DNA of 64,000 bases, from assembly GCA_030278955.1 (NCBI GenBank), contig JAOANR010000002.1, forward strand, positions 3,224,001-3,288,000, written 5' to 3'. Below, one piece after another: positions 22,400 through 35,090 of the stretch; within the stretch, counting starts at the first letter, position 1; each line of letters opens with the position of its first letter. Under the pieces are notes generated by a model. It worked only from the letters and a program-made list of their open reading frames with translations. It did not search any database and was not told where the DNA came from. The stretch comes from Hygrophila difformis. Lineage: Eukaryota; Streptophyta; Magnoliopsida; Lamiales; Acanthaceae. Made by a program: the position numbers and the translations under genes.

Positions 22400-23510
22400 T
22401 TACACAAATAAATAATTAATATATATTACGTACATATTTTATTATCATCATGATTTCTCCATCATGATTTTATTACCATATAATTAATAATACATATTTT
22501 ATTTTTCTTGCTAAATTAGATTTAATCCGTAATATATTTTTGGCATATTAATTTTTCCCATGATCATTTTCAATTATTAATTAATCCCAAAAATTATGCA
22601 CTTAAATTGAGCAGTCAGGATCTCATTCTAAATTATTTAAGGTGGCCAACATGATAATAAATTATTTGATATACATAATAAAATAAATTTGCGATGATTA
22701 ACATAAATGTCAACCATCTTCATAAAATATATCGGATTCAATAATTTATCTATAACATCTTTTAATTTGATAGAAATAACACCTAAATGGGAACAAATTT
22801 TCAATAAAGTTTATAATTAGTTGTCAAATATTATAAGATCTACCAAACAATACATAGTAAATATACAGAATTAAAGTAAATTATCATTTTTGACATGATT
22901 TTTAACTATCCAATCAGTAATAATGTTTTCCAAATTACACCATTTAATTATGGGATCATTTCATTCTCTATTAGTGTACAGAATTTAAACATTTATGATT
23001 TTTGGATCTAATAAAGTAACACGCATTTTTTAAAATTTAAAAACGCATATTTAGAATGGTTTATTTAAAAAAAATACATATTCTAATATTTATTTATTTT
23101 TATTTAATATTTAGTTTCCAAAATACGAATATATTTATATGGAAAGATTTAGTTGACAATATAAATAAAATGATTCTAAAATATGGATATATTTATATGA
23201 AAAGATTTAGTTGCCAATATAAATAAAAGATTCTAAAATACGAATATATTTAAATAACTTGATCTAATGTTAAATCATCAGAATATATCTACAACTAAAA
23301 CGAATCACAATAAATTGATTCTAAAACCATATGTTAAACGATTCCATTTAAAAAAGTAGTATCTATATTAAATAATCACAATATTTTTTCCAAAGTGAAT
23401 ATTATAATAAATTTATTGCTATAATTAGCCAATTGCTATAATACAAATGTTTTAGAATTAAAAGATAATATTTTAATTTAAAGCAATGATTCAACATTGT
23501 CAAATAACTA
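22400..23510. repeat. Tandem duplication unit A (about 1.1 kb)
   Basis: Aligns by eye with 29176-30240 in the same orientation, for example the block ATCATGATTTCTCCATCATG and the end GCAATGATTCAACATTGTCA. The two units were adjacent before the LINE inserted between them. Confidence 0.7.
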
Positions 23511-23539
23511 AGATACGGCAAACAGAGAGTAAAGAAAAG

Positions 23540-24955
23540 ATGGCTGTGGCGGCTAGGGTTTCCCCCGAACGTGACAAACAAGATACGGCATACGAGGCTC
23601 CTAGGCATGCAAGACGGCACTTTTCCTCCTCCAAGGAGGTGGTTAACGGCGGCAAGGCTGAAGGTGATGATGTTCCGATGCGAAGGGATCTACTGGCGGA
23701 GAATCTGATACGAAAAGAGTACGTGGGCGGTGACAAGCGAATCCCTAGTTTTGCCGTTGGCGAATCTCTCGAGGAGGAGGCATGCAAAGATTGGCATGAA
23801 GCGCTGGTGGTCAAGACTATGGGATTGAATGTGTCCTATATAGTTCTGAAGGAGAGGCTGGGACGTTTGTGGAAGTGTGGCACGGCATTCAGTCTTATTG
23901 ATGTCGGACACGGGTATTACGTCGTCAAGTTTGTGCTTGAGGCGGATAGAGACAGGGTGATTAACGGGGGACCTTGGATGTTGTTCGATCACTACTTACC
24001 AATCATGAAGTGGAAGAGAGACTTTGATCCGGCTGTGGAAGAGGTTAAAAAGACCATGGTGTGGGTGAGGTTGATGGGACTTTCGATGCAACATTATAAG
24101 GAAGATTTCCTCCATGCTTTTGCGTCGGAAGTTGGGGAAGTGGTTCGGTTTGATAAGTGTACTTTGGATCGATCCAGGGGATGTTTTGTTAGGGTTTGTG
24201 TCGAGCTCGACTTAAATCAACCAGGTCTGGGCAAATTTTTGGTGAATGGGAGATGGATTCATGTGGCGTACGAGGGCTTGCATCTCATCTGTCAAGAGTG
24301 TGGCCGATATGGACATTATGCACGGGATTGCAAACACAAAGTGCATGGTCGGGATAGTACGGAGGAAGAAAGGGAAAGGGAGAGGAAAGGAAAGAGTAAG
24401 GTTCACGCTGAGACCGAGGAGGAGGGTTGTAGTGCTGGTGGCCAGGCTGAGAGGCAGCCACTTCAATCTGATGTCCAAGGTGATGAAGTTGGCGAGATCT
24501 ATGATGAGTGGATTACGGTTCAAAGAAGGCGGCGGAGGCCACCACAACCTGGTAAGAGTTACAAGGAGGGGGAGACTCCGATGCATTCAAGGAATAAGGC
24601 GGAGGCAGCACCCGGGGTATCGAATAACAAAGAGACCTCGAAGAACAGTACAGGGGAGAAGAATCCTGAGACACGTTCAAATGCTCCTAAACCTATAGTT
24701 AACACGGCAGCTGAAGGGAATATGGGGCCGGGTGTTCAGCCGGATCAGGAAATTCCCAAGGACACGGGTTTTCTTAGCATTCTAGCTCCGCCTAAGGGCA
24801 CAAAAAGGACAAGAATTGATAAAGCACCACTCCAGGCACCTACGGGGAATGTCTTGGCGATAGGCTGGGGTGACACTTGTGAGGCGGTGGACACTCGAAG
24901 TGAAACTGATTCGAGGGAGGAGCATTGGGCGGATGCGGAGGAGGGTGGCCAATAG
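23540..24955 (+). CDS. LINE ORF1: DUF4283 + CCHC zinc-knuckle RNA-binding protein
   Basis: Starts at the ATG at 23540 (MAVAARVSPERD), 471 residues, with no stop. Residues about 80-220 fit DUF4283 (KTMGLNVSYIVLKERLGRLW, VNGGPWMLFDHYL-type segment, MVWVRLMGLSMQHY). A zinc knuckle CQECGRYGHYARDC follows at about 251-264, then a long low-complexity Glu/Arg/Gly-rich tail. ORF1 proteins of plant L1-like elements coat the element RNA. It is intact, unlike ORF2. An in-frame stretch upstream has no good start. Confidence 0.85.
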   Translation: MAVAARVSPERDKQDTAYEAPRHARRHFSSSKEVVNGGKAEGDDVPMRRDLLAENLIRKEYVGGDKRIPSFAVGESLEEEACKDWHEALVVKTMGLNVSYIVLKERLGRLWKCGTAFSLIDVGHGYYVVKFVLEADRDRVINGGPWMLFDHYLPIMKWKRDFDPAVEEVKKTMVWVRLMGLSMQHYKEDFLHAFASEVGEVVRFDKCTLDRSRGCFVRVCVELDLNQPGLGKFLVNGRWIHVAYEGLHLICQECGRYGHYARDCKHKVHGRDSTEEERERERKGKSKVHAETEEEGCSAGGQAERQPLQSDVQGDEVGEIYDEWITVQRRRRRPPQPGKSYKEGETPMHSRNKAEAAPGVSNNKETSKNSTGEKNPETRSNAPKPIVNTAAEGNMGPGVQPDQEIPKDTGFLSILAPPKGTKRTRIDKAPLQAPTGNVLAIGWGDTCEAVDTRSETDSREEHWADAEEGGQ

Positions 24956-24989
24956 GTCCCTGGCAAGGGATATCCTACTCTATGTTTAT

Positions 24990-27900
24990 ATGGATTTTAA
25001 AGATATAAAGATTATGGCGTGGAATGTTCAAGGATTGATGGGGGATAATGCACAAAGGTGACTGGCGAATTGTGTTCGGACTAATAAGCCGGACGTTTTG
25101 TGCATCATGGAATCTCAAGGAAAGTTTGATAGGGTCCGAATGTTGTTTTGGAGGCTAGGGTTTGAGCCACTTCATATCCAAGAGACCGTTGGACGAGCTG
25201 GTGGAATTTGGCTTTTCAAAGCTCGATCTTGTAACTGCCAATGTGTCATTGTGGATGTTCGGCCAAGAATGGTCAGTGTGGAACTAAGCATGGGTTTGAC
25301 GTGGTGGGTGCTTACATGCCACTATGGAAATCCAAACTATCAACGTAGAAAGGAGGATTGGAGGAATCTGGAGGTGCTGGCGGAAAATATTTTGGGGCCT
25401 TGGATGGTTATGGGGGATTGGAACGAGGTGTGCGCGGAAGACGAAGTTAGTGGTGGAGTGTTTCTCCCGGAACGAGCGGCGGAGTTCAGGGAGGCCCTTA
25501 ATTCTTGTCGATTGGTAAACGTTCCTACCATTGGATCCATGTTCACATGGGTTCGAAGGGTGGGACTTGACAGTAGAATTCAGAAAAGATTGGATAGGGG
25601 GATGGGTAATCTGGAATGGCATGAAATGTTCAGCGAGGCCAGGATACATCATCTTCCTAGAGTAGGCAGCGACCACTGCCCTCTGCTACTTGAGTTTAGT
25701 GACCCTCTACCCAGCCACCGTCCCAAACCTTTTCGATGGGAATCGGCTTGGGCTACTCACGGGGACTATGGAGATGTCGTTAAAAGTTGCTGCCAGAGCT
25801 TCGAGGCTAGGTCCTTGCCAGAGGTGTTGGGGGACGCTAGTGTTACTTCTGTTAATTTTAACAGAGATGTCTTCGGAAATATTGTGGACAAAAAGAGGCG
25901 GCTTATGAGAAGAGTTAAGGGCATTGAGAAGAGGTTGGAGACTTGGGATTCGGCGTGGCTTGTCCGTAAGGAACAGGAGCTGAAGGGGGAATTAGAAAAT
26001 ATTTTGATTCAAGAAGAGAGATTGTGGTATCAAAAGTTGAGGGATAAATGGATTACCTTAGGCGATAGAAATACATCCTACTTTCATGCACGTGCTAAGG
26101 TGAACCGGAAGCGTAATAGAATTTATGGCCTCTATGTGGATGAGGGAGACTGGCAGACCGATCAAGGGGTGCTTCAGGCGCATGCACATGGGTATTTTGA
26201 GGCCATGTTTGCTGCGAAGCAAACATCAGATGTTGGAATGGACATACCGAGGCTGGACTCGGCAGATAGCGGGTGGATAGATTCCTTGCAGCGCGAGATG
26301 GAGAGGACGGAGGTGGATGGGGTGAAGAACCAAATGCGGGCCTATGCGGCCCCTGGCCCGGACGGGTTTCCGGCGGAATTTTTCAAGTTATATTGGGAAC
26401 TCCTGGGAGATAGGGTTTTTCTTATTGTGAAGGACGTGTTCCTCTCTCGTCGGCTTCATGCAGATATTGGCCATGCTTTTTTAGTACTGTTGCCGAAAGT
26501 GGAGATCCCGCAATCCATTAGCCAGTTTCGTCCGTTGACCCTTTGCAATGTATCATTTAAATTCATTACAAAGGTCATTGCAAATAGGTTACGGTCGTTG
26601 CTATGTGAGTATATCGGTCCATATCAATCCGCGTTTCTCCCAGGACGAGGCACTCGAGATAACGGTATTCTTTTACAAGAATTGGTTTATTCTATGCAAC
26701 GTCGAAGGAATAAAAGAAAAGGGGCGATGTTGAAAATAGATTTGGCGAAAGCCTACGACTCGGTTGCTTGGAGTTTTCTTGAACTTTGCTTAAGGGAAAT
26801 GGAACTACCAGGGGTTTTAGTTGAGTTGATTATGGCCTGTGTCAGTACTTCATCGTTTTCCATCCTTTGGAACGGGTCGCCTTTGGAAAAAATTAAGTCG
26901 GGGAAAGGGTTGCGCCAGGGAGACCCCCTATCGCCATACCTTTTTGTGATTGTTATGAAGAAACTCTCTAAATTTATTCTGCATGAGGTGGAGGTTGGTC
27001 GCTGGGTACCTTATGGTGTTGGAGAGGGCGACTTTCGCATATCACATGTCATGTTTGCGGATGATTTAATCCTTTGTTCGGCATTGGAGGAGGAGAGTAT
27101 AATATGTATTGGCAAGGTCATGCAACGCTTTGGTGATTGTTCTGGGCTACGTATGAACTGTGGAAAATCCAATGCTTTTGTCTCAATCCATGCATTGGAG
27201 CAGGAGAAGGCCTGGATCGGCCAACATTTAGGTATCACTATTTTGCCAGAGGTGGGGAAATATCTCGGGTTTCCGGTTGTACATGGCAGGGCGAGGATAA
27301 GTCATTTTGATGTTATCTTGAAGAAGATGGACAAGAGGCTAACCGGATGGGCGGCGTCCTTATTGAACAGGGCTGCTAGAGTTACCTTGGCGAGAGCTGT
27401 TTTGTCCGCCATTCCGATGTACCCCATGCAGGTTCATCAGATACCGATGGCGGTGTGCAATCGCATAGATCAAAAAATTTCACGGTGGATTTGGAAGGGC
27501 GCGGTGGGTAAGGGATTACATCTTGTCAGTTGGGAGAAAATGACTCGGCCTAAGAGAGAGGGAGGATTGGGAATTAGACAGGCACGGCATATGAATCTTG
27601 CATTGTTGGGTAAGCAACTTGGGGATTTGGTTATGAATAAGGAGAAGCTCTGGATAAAGTTGATGAGAAGCAGGTATGGAGGCCTGGAGGGGCAGCTTCC
27701 CAGGATGCATGCCCACGCTTCGAAGTTGTGGAAAACCTTGGTCTTGCTGTCTGATGTGTTTGGAGCGGGCTTTGGCGTGCGGATTGGTAATTGGCCAAAG
27801 TTCTATGTGGTACTCACCTTGGTGGAAAGGCTCCTGTCTCGCTCCTTTAATGCCGTTCGTGCATTATAATGACGTTGCCCTCCGGATTAGGGATGTGATT

Positions 27901-29099
27901 GAGGATGGAGAGTGGTCACTGGAGAAGCTCTATACATGGGTGCCTGCTGCGATTTGTGAGGAGATCACGAACTCGGCCTGCCCTGTGTTGGTGGATTCGT
28001 CGAGTGACACTATGCATTGGAGGTTGGAAGCTTCGGGCGAGTATACGGTTAAGTTGGGCTACCGATTGATTCGTGGTGAAGTGGATGATAGTAAGGGCTG
28101 GTCTTGGATGTGGAATAAATATATTCCGGAGAAGATCGGCCATGTTTTTTGGCTTATGGCTCACGACTCGCTGGCTATTAATAAAGTCCGGTTCCATAGG
28201 AGGGTTGCTTCTTCTCCTCTATGTGCGATATGTGGCAGCGAGGAGTAAGATTGGAGGCATTGTGCGTTTCTTTGCAGCTGGGCAAGGAGAATGTGGTCGG
28301 ATATGGGTGTGAGGGAAGTCTTGTCTGTGCCTAATCTTGATAAAGGTAGCATTAAACATTGGTTGCAGTTCATGTGGGAAACTTGGAGACATGTCTTTGT
28401 GGCCGGGGTTTGGTCTGCATGGAGGGAGAGAAATAAGAGAGTTTTCCATGGGAAGGAGTCCAGCCATGGTACGCTTATGAGGTCGGTCCAGAGCCTCGGC
28501 AGGGCATTGCAAGGTGCTGACTGCACTAGGGGGTGGCAAGGAGGAGGTGCTCGGGTGGTGCGTTGGATGGAGGGGATTCAGTCGGGAGTGATTATACACA
28601 CCGATGGAAGTCTGCCGCCTGGGGTGGATCGAGCAGGTATGCAGCGGTTTGCCGTGGCTGTGATGGGTCATGGAGGGCGGCTGTTGGCGGGAGTGTTGGA
28701 CGGAGGGAGGTTCTCGAGTTGGAGCTGCTAGGCGTATGGAGGGGGCTGGAATTGGCCGAGTCCTTGCATGAAAATATTGTCGCTTGCTACATGGATTCTT
28801 TTGAGGCACTGAATCTGATCAAGAAATTGAAAACCTACAGCCATAAGCTTTGGCCTCTTGTCAAAGCGATCAGGGATCTTTCTCGGCAGTTTAAGGTGTG
28901 TAGTTTCCACCATGTGTTTCGTGAAGGCAACAGAGTGGCGGATGCGCTGCCAAGGAAAGCGTGTCGTGAAGTTGAGTTCTTCACCACTTGGGCTTTTCCT
29001 CCGACGAGGTGGTGCAATTGCTACATAAAGATCAGGACGGCAATGGAGTGCTTAGGCGTTAGATTGGAGGTTTTGCAAGCGTGTTGCTCGAGGTTTTAG
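24990..29099 (+). pseudogene. LINE ORF2: endonuclease, reverse transcriptase, RNase H (broken)
   Basis: ATG at 24990, 34 nt after ORF1. AP-endonuclease motifs: KIMAWNVQGL, GDWNEV, GSDHCPLLL. Reverse transcriptase: APGPDGFPAEFFKLYW, FRPLTLCN, and the catalytic FADD near 27057. A zf-RVT region (WNKYIPEKIGHVFWL) and RNase H (HTDGS near 28600; MDSFEALNLI; FREGNRVADALPR) follow. Lesions: in-frame TGA at 25059-25061, a frameshift near 27790, in-frame TAA at 28246-28248 and a frameshift near 28705. The element can no longer make ORF2 protein. RNase H at the C-terminus marks the plant L1 clade that carries this domain. Confidence 0.85.
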
Positions 29100-29175
29100 T
29101 TTGTTCCGTTTTATTTTCTCTCCTTTTATTTTTTCCTTTCTTTGTAGCCGCCTCTTGGCATGTTCACCAAAAACT

Positions 29176-30240
29176 TTGTCAAATAACTAACTAATACATA
29201 TTACATACATATTTTATTACCATCATGATTTCTCCATCATGATTTAATTACCATATATAATTAATAATATATATTTTATTTTTCTAGAAATAACACCTCA
29301 TTTAACCATATCTTTATAAAATACTTCTTCTGTCTCAATATAAATGTTACATTCCCCTCTAGCACGTATGCCGAGATACATTTTTAACGGTTAATAACTT
29401 AAATTGTGTACAATGAAAAAATATAAAAAGTTGATATTCTAAAACTATAAGATTAGACGAATCTAATAAGATCTCACTTGACTATATTTTTTCTTGTATA
29501 ACTATGATAAAAATCCGAGTCAAAGTTAAATAGTGAATAGTATCCAAAAGTCAAACGTAACAATTCTATTGAGACGGAGGTAGTATATCGGATTCAATAA
29601 TTTATATCTATAACCTCTTTTAATTTGATAGAAATACCACCTAAATGGTAACAGATTTTCAATAAAGTTTATTATTAGTTATCTAATATTGTTAGGTCTA
29701 CGAAACGATACATAGTAAATATACAGAACTAAAGTAAATTATCATTTTTGACATGATTTTTAACTATCCAATTAGTAATAATGATTCCCAAATTACACCA
29801 TTTAATTATGGGATCATTTTATTCTCTATTAGTATACAGGATTTAAATATTTATGATTTTTGGATCTAATAAAGTAACATACATTTTTAAAATTAAAAAA
29901 CACATATTTAGAATGGTTTAATTTAAAAAATACATATTCTAATATTTAGTTTTAATTTTTTATTTAATATTTAGTTTTCAATATATGGATATATTTAAAT
30001 GGAAAGATTTAGTTGCCAATATAAATAAAATGATTCTAGAATACGGATATCCTTATTTAAATAAAATCCATTTAAAAACGTAGTATCTATATTAAATCAT
30101 CACAATATTTTTTCCAAAGTTAATATTATAATAAATGTATTGCTATAATTAGCCAATTGATATAATAAAAAAAATTGTCAGAATTTAAATATAATATTTT
30201 AATTTATAGCAATGATAATTCAACATTGTCATATTTAACT
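29176..30240. repeat. Tandem duplication unit B
   Basis: Second copy of 22400-23510, same orientation. It lacks an internal segment present in unit A (around 22500-22720) and carries a MITE that unit A lacks, so the units have diverged since duplication. Confidence 0.65.
29324..29583. mobile_element. Stowaway-like MITE (260 bp)
   Basis: Terminal inverted repeats CTTCTTCTGTCTCAATA / TATTGAGACGGAGGTAG resemble the Stowaway consensus CTCCCTCCGTC. TA is duplicated at both sides (29322-29323 and 29584-29585). Unit A of the duplication shows the empty site (ATAAAATATATCGG at about 22725-22738). Confidence 0.8.
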
Positions 30241-30489
30241 TGAGAATAGAATTAATTTGATGTTAATCAATCATTGAATGGAGTAATTGAGAATAGAACA
30301 TGGATAAAAATGATATAGACAAATTCGAAACTCTCTTATTAAATAATATACAAAAGATTCTGAGAAACTAATGCTATAACAAATAAACTCATCCAATTAT
30401 TTATACTCGGTGGAACAAATCTTTCCACAAAAAGAACAACCAAACAAATCTTTCCCCGAAAATGAAGTAAAATGAAATGTCGCCGATTA

Positions 30490-30945
30490 TTTGTCATATA
30501 AGAAGATGTGGCAACAATTGATTTATTCTTTTATAATTATGAATATTCCTTAGCTCTTTATCCATTCAAAATGCTCTTCGTCATTTGAGTTTGTACTCTC
30601 GTTGTTCCAATAACCGTCACCAAAACAACAAGAAAAGAAAATAAAAATATTAGCAAAAAATGGAGAAAGAGGCATGAAATTGAATAATAAAAGCTATAAA
30701 ATGGTGGGGAGATGTATTTGTCATAGAAGAAGATGTCGCAATAATTGATTTATTCTTTTATGATTATGAATATTCCTTAGCTCTTCATCTATTCAAAATG
30801 TTCTTCGTCACTTGAGTTTGTACTCTCGTTGTTCCAATAATTGTCACCAAAACAACAACAAAAGAAAATAAATATATTAGCAAAATAGGGAGAAAGAGAT
30901 ATGAAATTGAATAATAAACGCTATAAAATGATGGGGAGATGTATT
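30490..30945. repeat. Short tandem duplication (two units of about 227 bp)
   Basis: Unit 1 starts TTTGTCATATAAGAAGATG at 30490 and unit 2 starts TTTGTCATAGAAGAAGATG at 30717. They match through GGGGAGATGTATTTGT. Non-coding; possibly internal to the Helitron-like repeat. Confidence 0.7.
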
Positions 30946-31255
30946 TGTTAAATGGAACAATATTGAGAGAAATGTTAGATGAAGATGTAAGGATATGATT
31001 TTGGGGTGGGTTATAATACATATTTATTGGAGGAAGGGGGATAAATGAGATCCAGGGTTTAGTATAGAAAGATTATTGGAGCACGGTCCATGGAAATTTT
31101 GTAATTATCATCGATGTGGAGCACGGTCTAGTGGCAGAACCGTAAATAAGTTAGTGTATGAGAGAGAGTGTCAAAAAATGGATTTTGTGAGGGGAAAAGG
31201 TTTGGATGGGAAAGTTTGTGTTAGACTATTTTGGTTTATATTATTACTAGTATTA

Positions 31256-31510
31256 CCCGCCCACGCGATGTGCAGGAAGAAAAGTTTCTAAAATATCAAA
31301 AAAATTTAATTAGAGATTCAACTAAAGAATAAATTGTCCTCACGATTGAATGAAAGAAAATGTATAAGGTAAAATAGTTGATGATCGAAGCAATGAATAA
31401 GAAATTGATCAAGATTAAAGGAAGTTTTGAGTGTAAAACTAACGTTTAATTGTCAAGGTTGAAGGAATATCAAAGTTTTCCTATTTGTTTTCTTGCTCCG
31501 ACTCCGCTAA
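31256..31510 (-). mobile_element. Helitron-like 3' end, copy 2
   Basis: Minus strand ends ...GCGGGTAATACTAGT, matching a Helitron CTAG-T end; the hairpin before it is mutated relative to copy 1. Body identical to copy 1 apart from scattered changes. Confidence 0.45.
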
Positions 31511-31859
31511 AGAAAATAATTTAGACATGCGTAAAAGTAATAAAGATGACAATAATTTTTTGAGTTAATAGTTAATTTAGGCCATAACAAGTAGTCATTT
31601 CCACTTTTGAGCCATAACAAGTTTGAGTTATGATTTTAGGCCATAACAAACCACTTTTGTTCAATTTTGGGCCATACAGACTTTTTAAAATAATAATTGA
31701 GCCCACCTACTCTCCTTTATTATATTTTGACCCCATCAGTTGACTTATCAACTTTTGCCCTTTTACACTTTGACCCCAAACTTTAGATTTTTCATTAAAT
31801 TTAATCCAATAACCGCCCATCATGCTTCCGATAATTAAATTAAGCACTAAACTTCATAC
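31511..31859. other. Non-coding interval with GGCCATAACAA repeats
   Basis: Three to four copies of (A/G)GCCATAACAAG-like sequence at 31580-31680. No gene seen. A splice donor (minus strand, GTATG at 31859) marks the end of the exon-like frame to its right. Confidence 0.4.
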
Positions 31860-31944
31860 CTTGGCTTTGACCGCCTTGCTGCCGGGTTTCCTAAGCTCCG
31901 GGATTTTACGGACTTCCTCCAACCACGCAGCCGCGACCGATGGT
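31860..31944 (-). pseudogene. Exon-like frame split by element 2 (3' piece)
   Basis: On the minus strand an open frame reads across the element 2 insertion point. It comes from about 60530 down to the target site and resumes here with VAAAWLEEVRKIPELRKPG before a donor-like AAG|GTATG at 31860/31859. The two pieces are in frame once one copy of the atggt duplication is removed. I do not recognise the family. It may be an exon of a host gene or part of an older element. Confidence 0.4.
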
Positions 31945-34558
31945 TGAAACTTTTGACAATTTCCCACACGAGTATTTTCGAAATAATATAACCCCGGTCT
32001 TGATTTTATTTAATGAAAATCATTTTATGAAGGCGGAGTTAGGATTAGGGATATATTTATAGGTTGTCACGTTTTTATTACTCGTGTTAAGAAACTGTGG
32101 CCCGAAAGCGCACGGTGTCAAAAATTGCAGTAATTTATAGTAAGACCGGATCGTTCACTGGAGGATGTGCGATAGAAGCAGGGCCCACGTCGTTTTACTA
32201 GATTTTCCATTCGTATTGCTCCAATAGTTTGAAAAGTGATTAACTATTGACATGAATTTAAACTAAGCTATAAAAGCGTTTAAATTTACTCTACAAAGCA
32301 AATAGGTCTATTCTAGAAAGCGGGTAAAGTTATTCTAAAAATGCGATAAACACTATCTAAGAAAGCAGTGAAAATCTACATTATGCTAGCTGTGAAGCTG
32401 AATCATCATGTAGACAGAAGGGACAGAAAGAAAAGAATGAAATTTGGACAAGATTTAGATATAGCAGTATTAAACTTCCATTTTTATACACAGATCTTGG
32501 TTTGGGATAATTCTATCAGATAGCTAATTCTCATGCTCTCAGTACTGCGTTCCCTTTAACAGACAGGTACTTACAGTATGAGTTTACATGTTCTTAAGAC
32601 CACAGATTCTAAGATACCACAAATTTGTAACTGCCCTGGCCTGGGTATGTTACTTCATCTATGGTGGATAAGCAACACCTGACAAATCATTTATTGACAT
32701 GCCAAGTACTACTATCATTCTCCCATGTCACACCTAAAGATTCCAATCAAGCCCTAAACTATCCCTTAACTATCAGTCCTAGTAGCAGTTACACAATCAT
32801 CAATACAACCGAGTGACCTCTAAAGAAAGCAGTTAAAAGAAAGCGATAAAGAAAACAGTAGAGAAAGCATTTAAAACCTATCACTCGGAGGTTTTGAAGA
32901 TCTGACCCTGGTAGTAAAAGACAGCTCCCCATCAGGATGAAGGGGTATGGATCAAGAATTCCCGGCTCTTGGTGAACTACTCGTGTGTTCACTTCCTTCC
33001 GGGTGGTTATGAGATACAAACTAATGAAACGAACTAATAAATTAGTTCCTTCCGGATGCACTCACTCAGGACTCAAAAATAGGCTTTGGCAGAAGAGGAT
33101 AGCAGTTGAAAGAAAACTCAACCCTATCTTAGAAAATAACCAAGGCCTGGATGATGTTCCTCTAAGATTATTTACTACACTGTATTTGAGTCCAAGTGGA
33201 CCCCATCTCGGTGTAATATTTAATCTTAGATTCCCAACAAACAGCAATTTTGGAAAATAATGAGTTTGAAAACCATTCCCTAAACAGGTACTAGACTCTC
33301 AGTTGAAACACAGATCCTTTCAGTCTAGATGAGACCTAATCGCTGACTCTGCTTCTAATTTCCCAAAATCAACCCTTGATAGAATATGAATTAGTCATAA
33401 CTGAAGAATTTATCCCTTACTCAGATCCGGATTTTATAAAGGAGTTTTTGCCGGAAATTTAGTATGCATTATCTATTTTAAATCTATGCTTCTATTGTCC
33501 AAGGGAAGGATCCCAAAATATTATAGACCACAATAATACATAATATTATCATGCATAAGGATATAGGGAAGTGTAAAATTAATTGACCCAAAATATAGAT
33601 GCGGGTCTAGACAGAAGGTGAAACACAGATATGAAGTGGTTAGAAGACCAAAAATAATGGCAGAATAATCGGGTGGACTGTAAACATCTACTGTCCAATT
33701 TCCCAATTACTCGGATGGAGCGAGTTTAGACAGCTTAGACCCTGTAATGGCAGTGTCAATGCCAGTTGGGCCTCCACTATCTGTGAATTCAGAGCAAAAC
33801 CTACATGCTTCCTTTCTGCAATACGTATCAGCTAATGTTGACAGACATTAGCAGAGTTTTATTACAGATTGGAATTTGGGTTTGGAAATTAAGGTAAATA
33901 AAATAAAACTGTATCCGGATGGAAATCAGTTGAGCAACTATTATAGTCCCGGATGGACGAACCGCCAAGGCTTCCACTGACTGTCCTCCAGACCATGCAA
34001 AATAACACTTAGTAACTAATACCCAGAATACGAGCTAGTTATCCGTGAGGGAATACCCTCCAACATTAGTCAGATGTATTCTTTACTAATTGTTACACAC
34101 AATACGCAAGAGACAAAATAAAATGAAACAAAAATAAAAAAGGAAGAGCTTGCATGAGAGACATTGGTTTCTCATGCAAGGCAATAGAATTAATCCATAA
34201 TTGATGGCTTAAATAATCCATCCTACCATAATTTATTACAGTCCGGATTATCTGTTTAAGACATCATGATTTTATTTATAGAAAATTGTTTTAATGGCAA
34301 TTGAACAAAGATCCTTTAATCACAACAATTAGTGATTTAATTATTGCTAATTAGAATCATCAATCATTAATGACTAGAGAGTTCAATTAATTAATAGGTG
34401 GAAATGGAGAATCAAAATTTTGGCAGCATAACGCCTTATATTGCAATTCTAGAGTATTACATCTTAATCCGTGGGATTCAGATGTGAGTGTTTGCAATAT
34501 AATGGAAGGTAGAAGATCAAAATTTTGGGATTAAACAGGGAGGAGAATTCTGTCGAGA

Positions 34559-35090
34559 TACCATAAATGGTGTCATGGGCCTAGACCCTCGACATGGGTG
34601 CCTCGACAGATTTACAGAAATTTGGGCAGAGTTTCATCTTGTGTCACTAAGCAGAAGTTTTGTCGCGGACCATGGGTCCGCGACAGGTGTTTTAGCGACA
34701 CAGGGTTGCTCTGAAAATTTCTAAGTATTTTGGCTCCCAGTCGCTAACCTGGAATTGTGTCGCGGAGCATGGTTCCGCGACAGGATGCCTAGCGACTGGG
34801 GTTTTCAAAATGATTAAGCAAGGCATAATTTCCTGTCTCGGAATAAAGGTTGAGTCGCGGACCGTGGGTCCGCGACAAGGGTGTTCCTCGACAAGAGCCA
34901 TGCAGATTAAAATAACAAGAGTTTGGTTCCTGGTCGCTAAGCATGGTTGAGTCGAGGACCGTGGGTCCGCGACAAAGTGTTTAGCGACCAGGGGTTTTCA
35001 AATAATGAAGACAAGTGTCCCTAAACATCCATGTCGCGGAACACACTCCTGTCGACAAATGTGGCTTATCGACAGGAGTCGGTTAGCGAC
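34559..35090. repeat. CG-rich palindrome cluster in LTR (distal)
   Basis: At least four 23-bp near-perfect palindromes of the form GTCGCGGACC-n3-GGTCCGCGAC at 34662-34684, 34759-34781, 34854-34876 and 34951-34973, with looser half-sites (TAGCGAC, CTCGACA) between. The same cluster recurs in the other LTR copy at about 58530-59070, with a few arms mutated. Confidence 0.85.

Larger units (their letters stand above)
23511..29175 (+). mobile_element. LINE (non-LTR retrotransposon), full span with target-site duplication
   Basis: Flanked by the 14-bp direct repeat TTGTCAAATAACTA at 23497-23510 and 29176-29189, the expected mark of target-primed reverse transcription. Inside are ORF1 (DUF4283 and zinc knuckle) and ORF2 (endonuclease, reverse transcriptase, zinc-binding region, RNase H). 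The 3' end has only a short A-rich stretch before the repeat. Confidence 0.85.

Noticed and set aside
34559..35090. CRISPR-like regularly spaced repeats
   Set aside because: Imperfect palindromes inside a plant LTR; no spacers and no cas genes; eukaryotic DNA.
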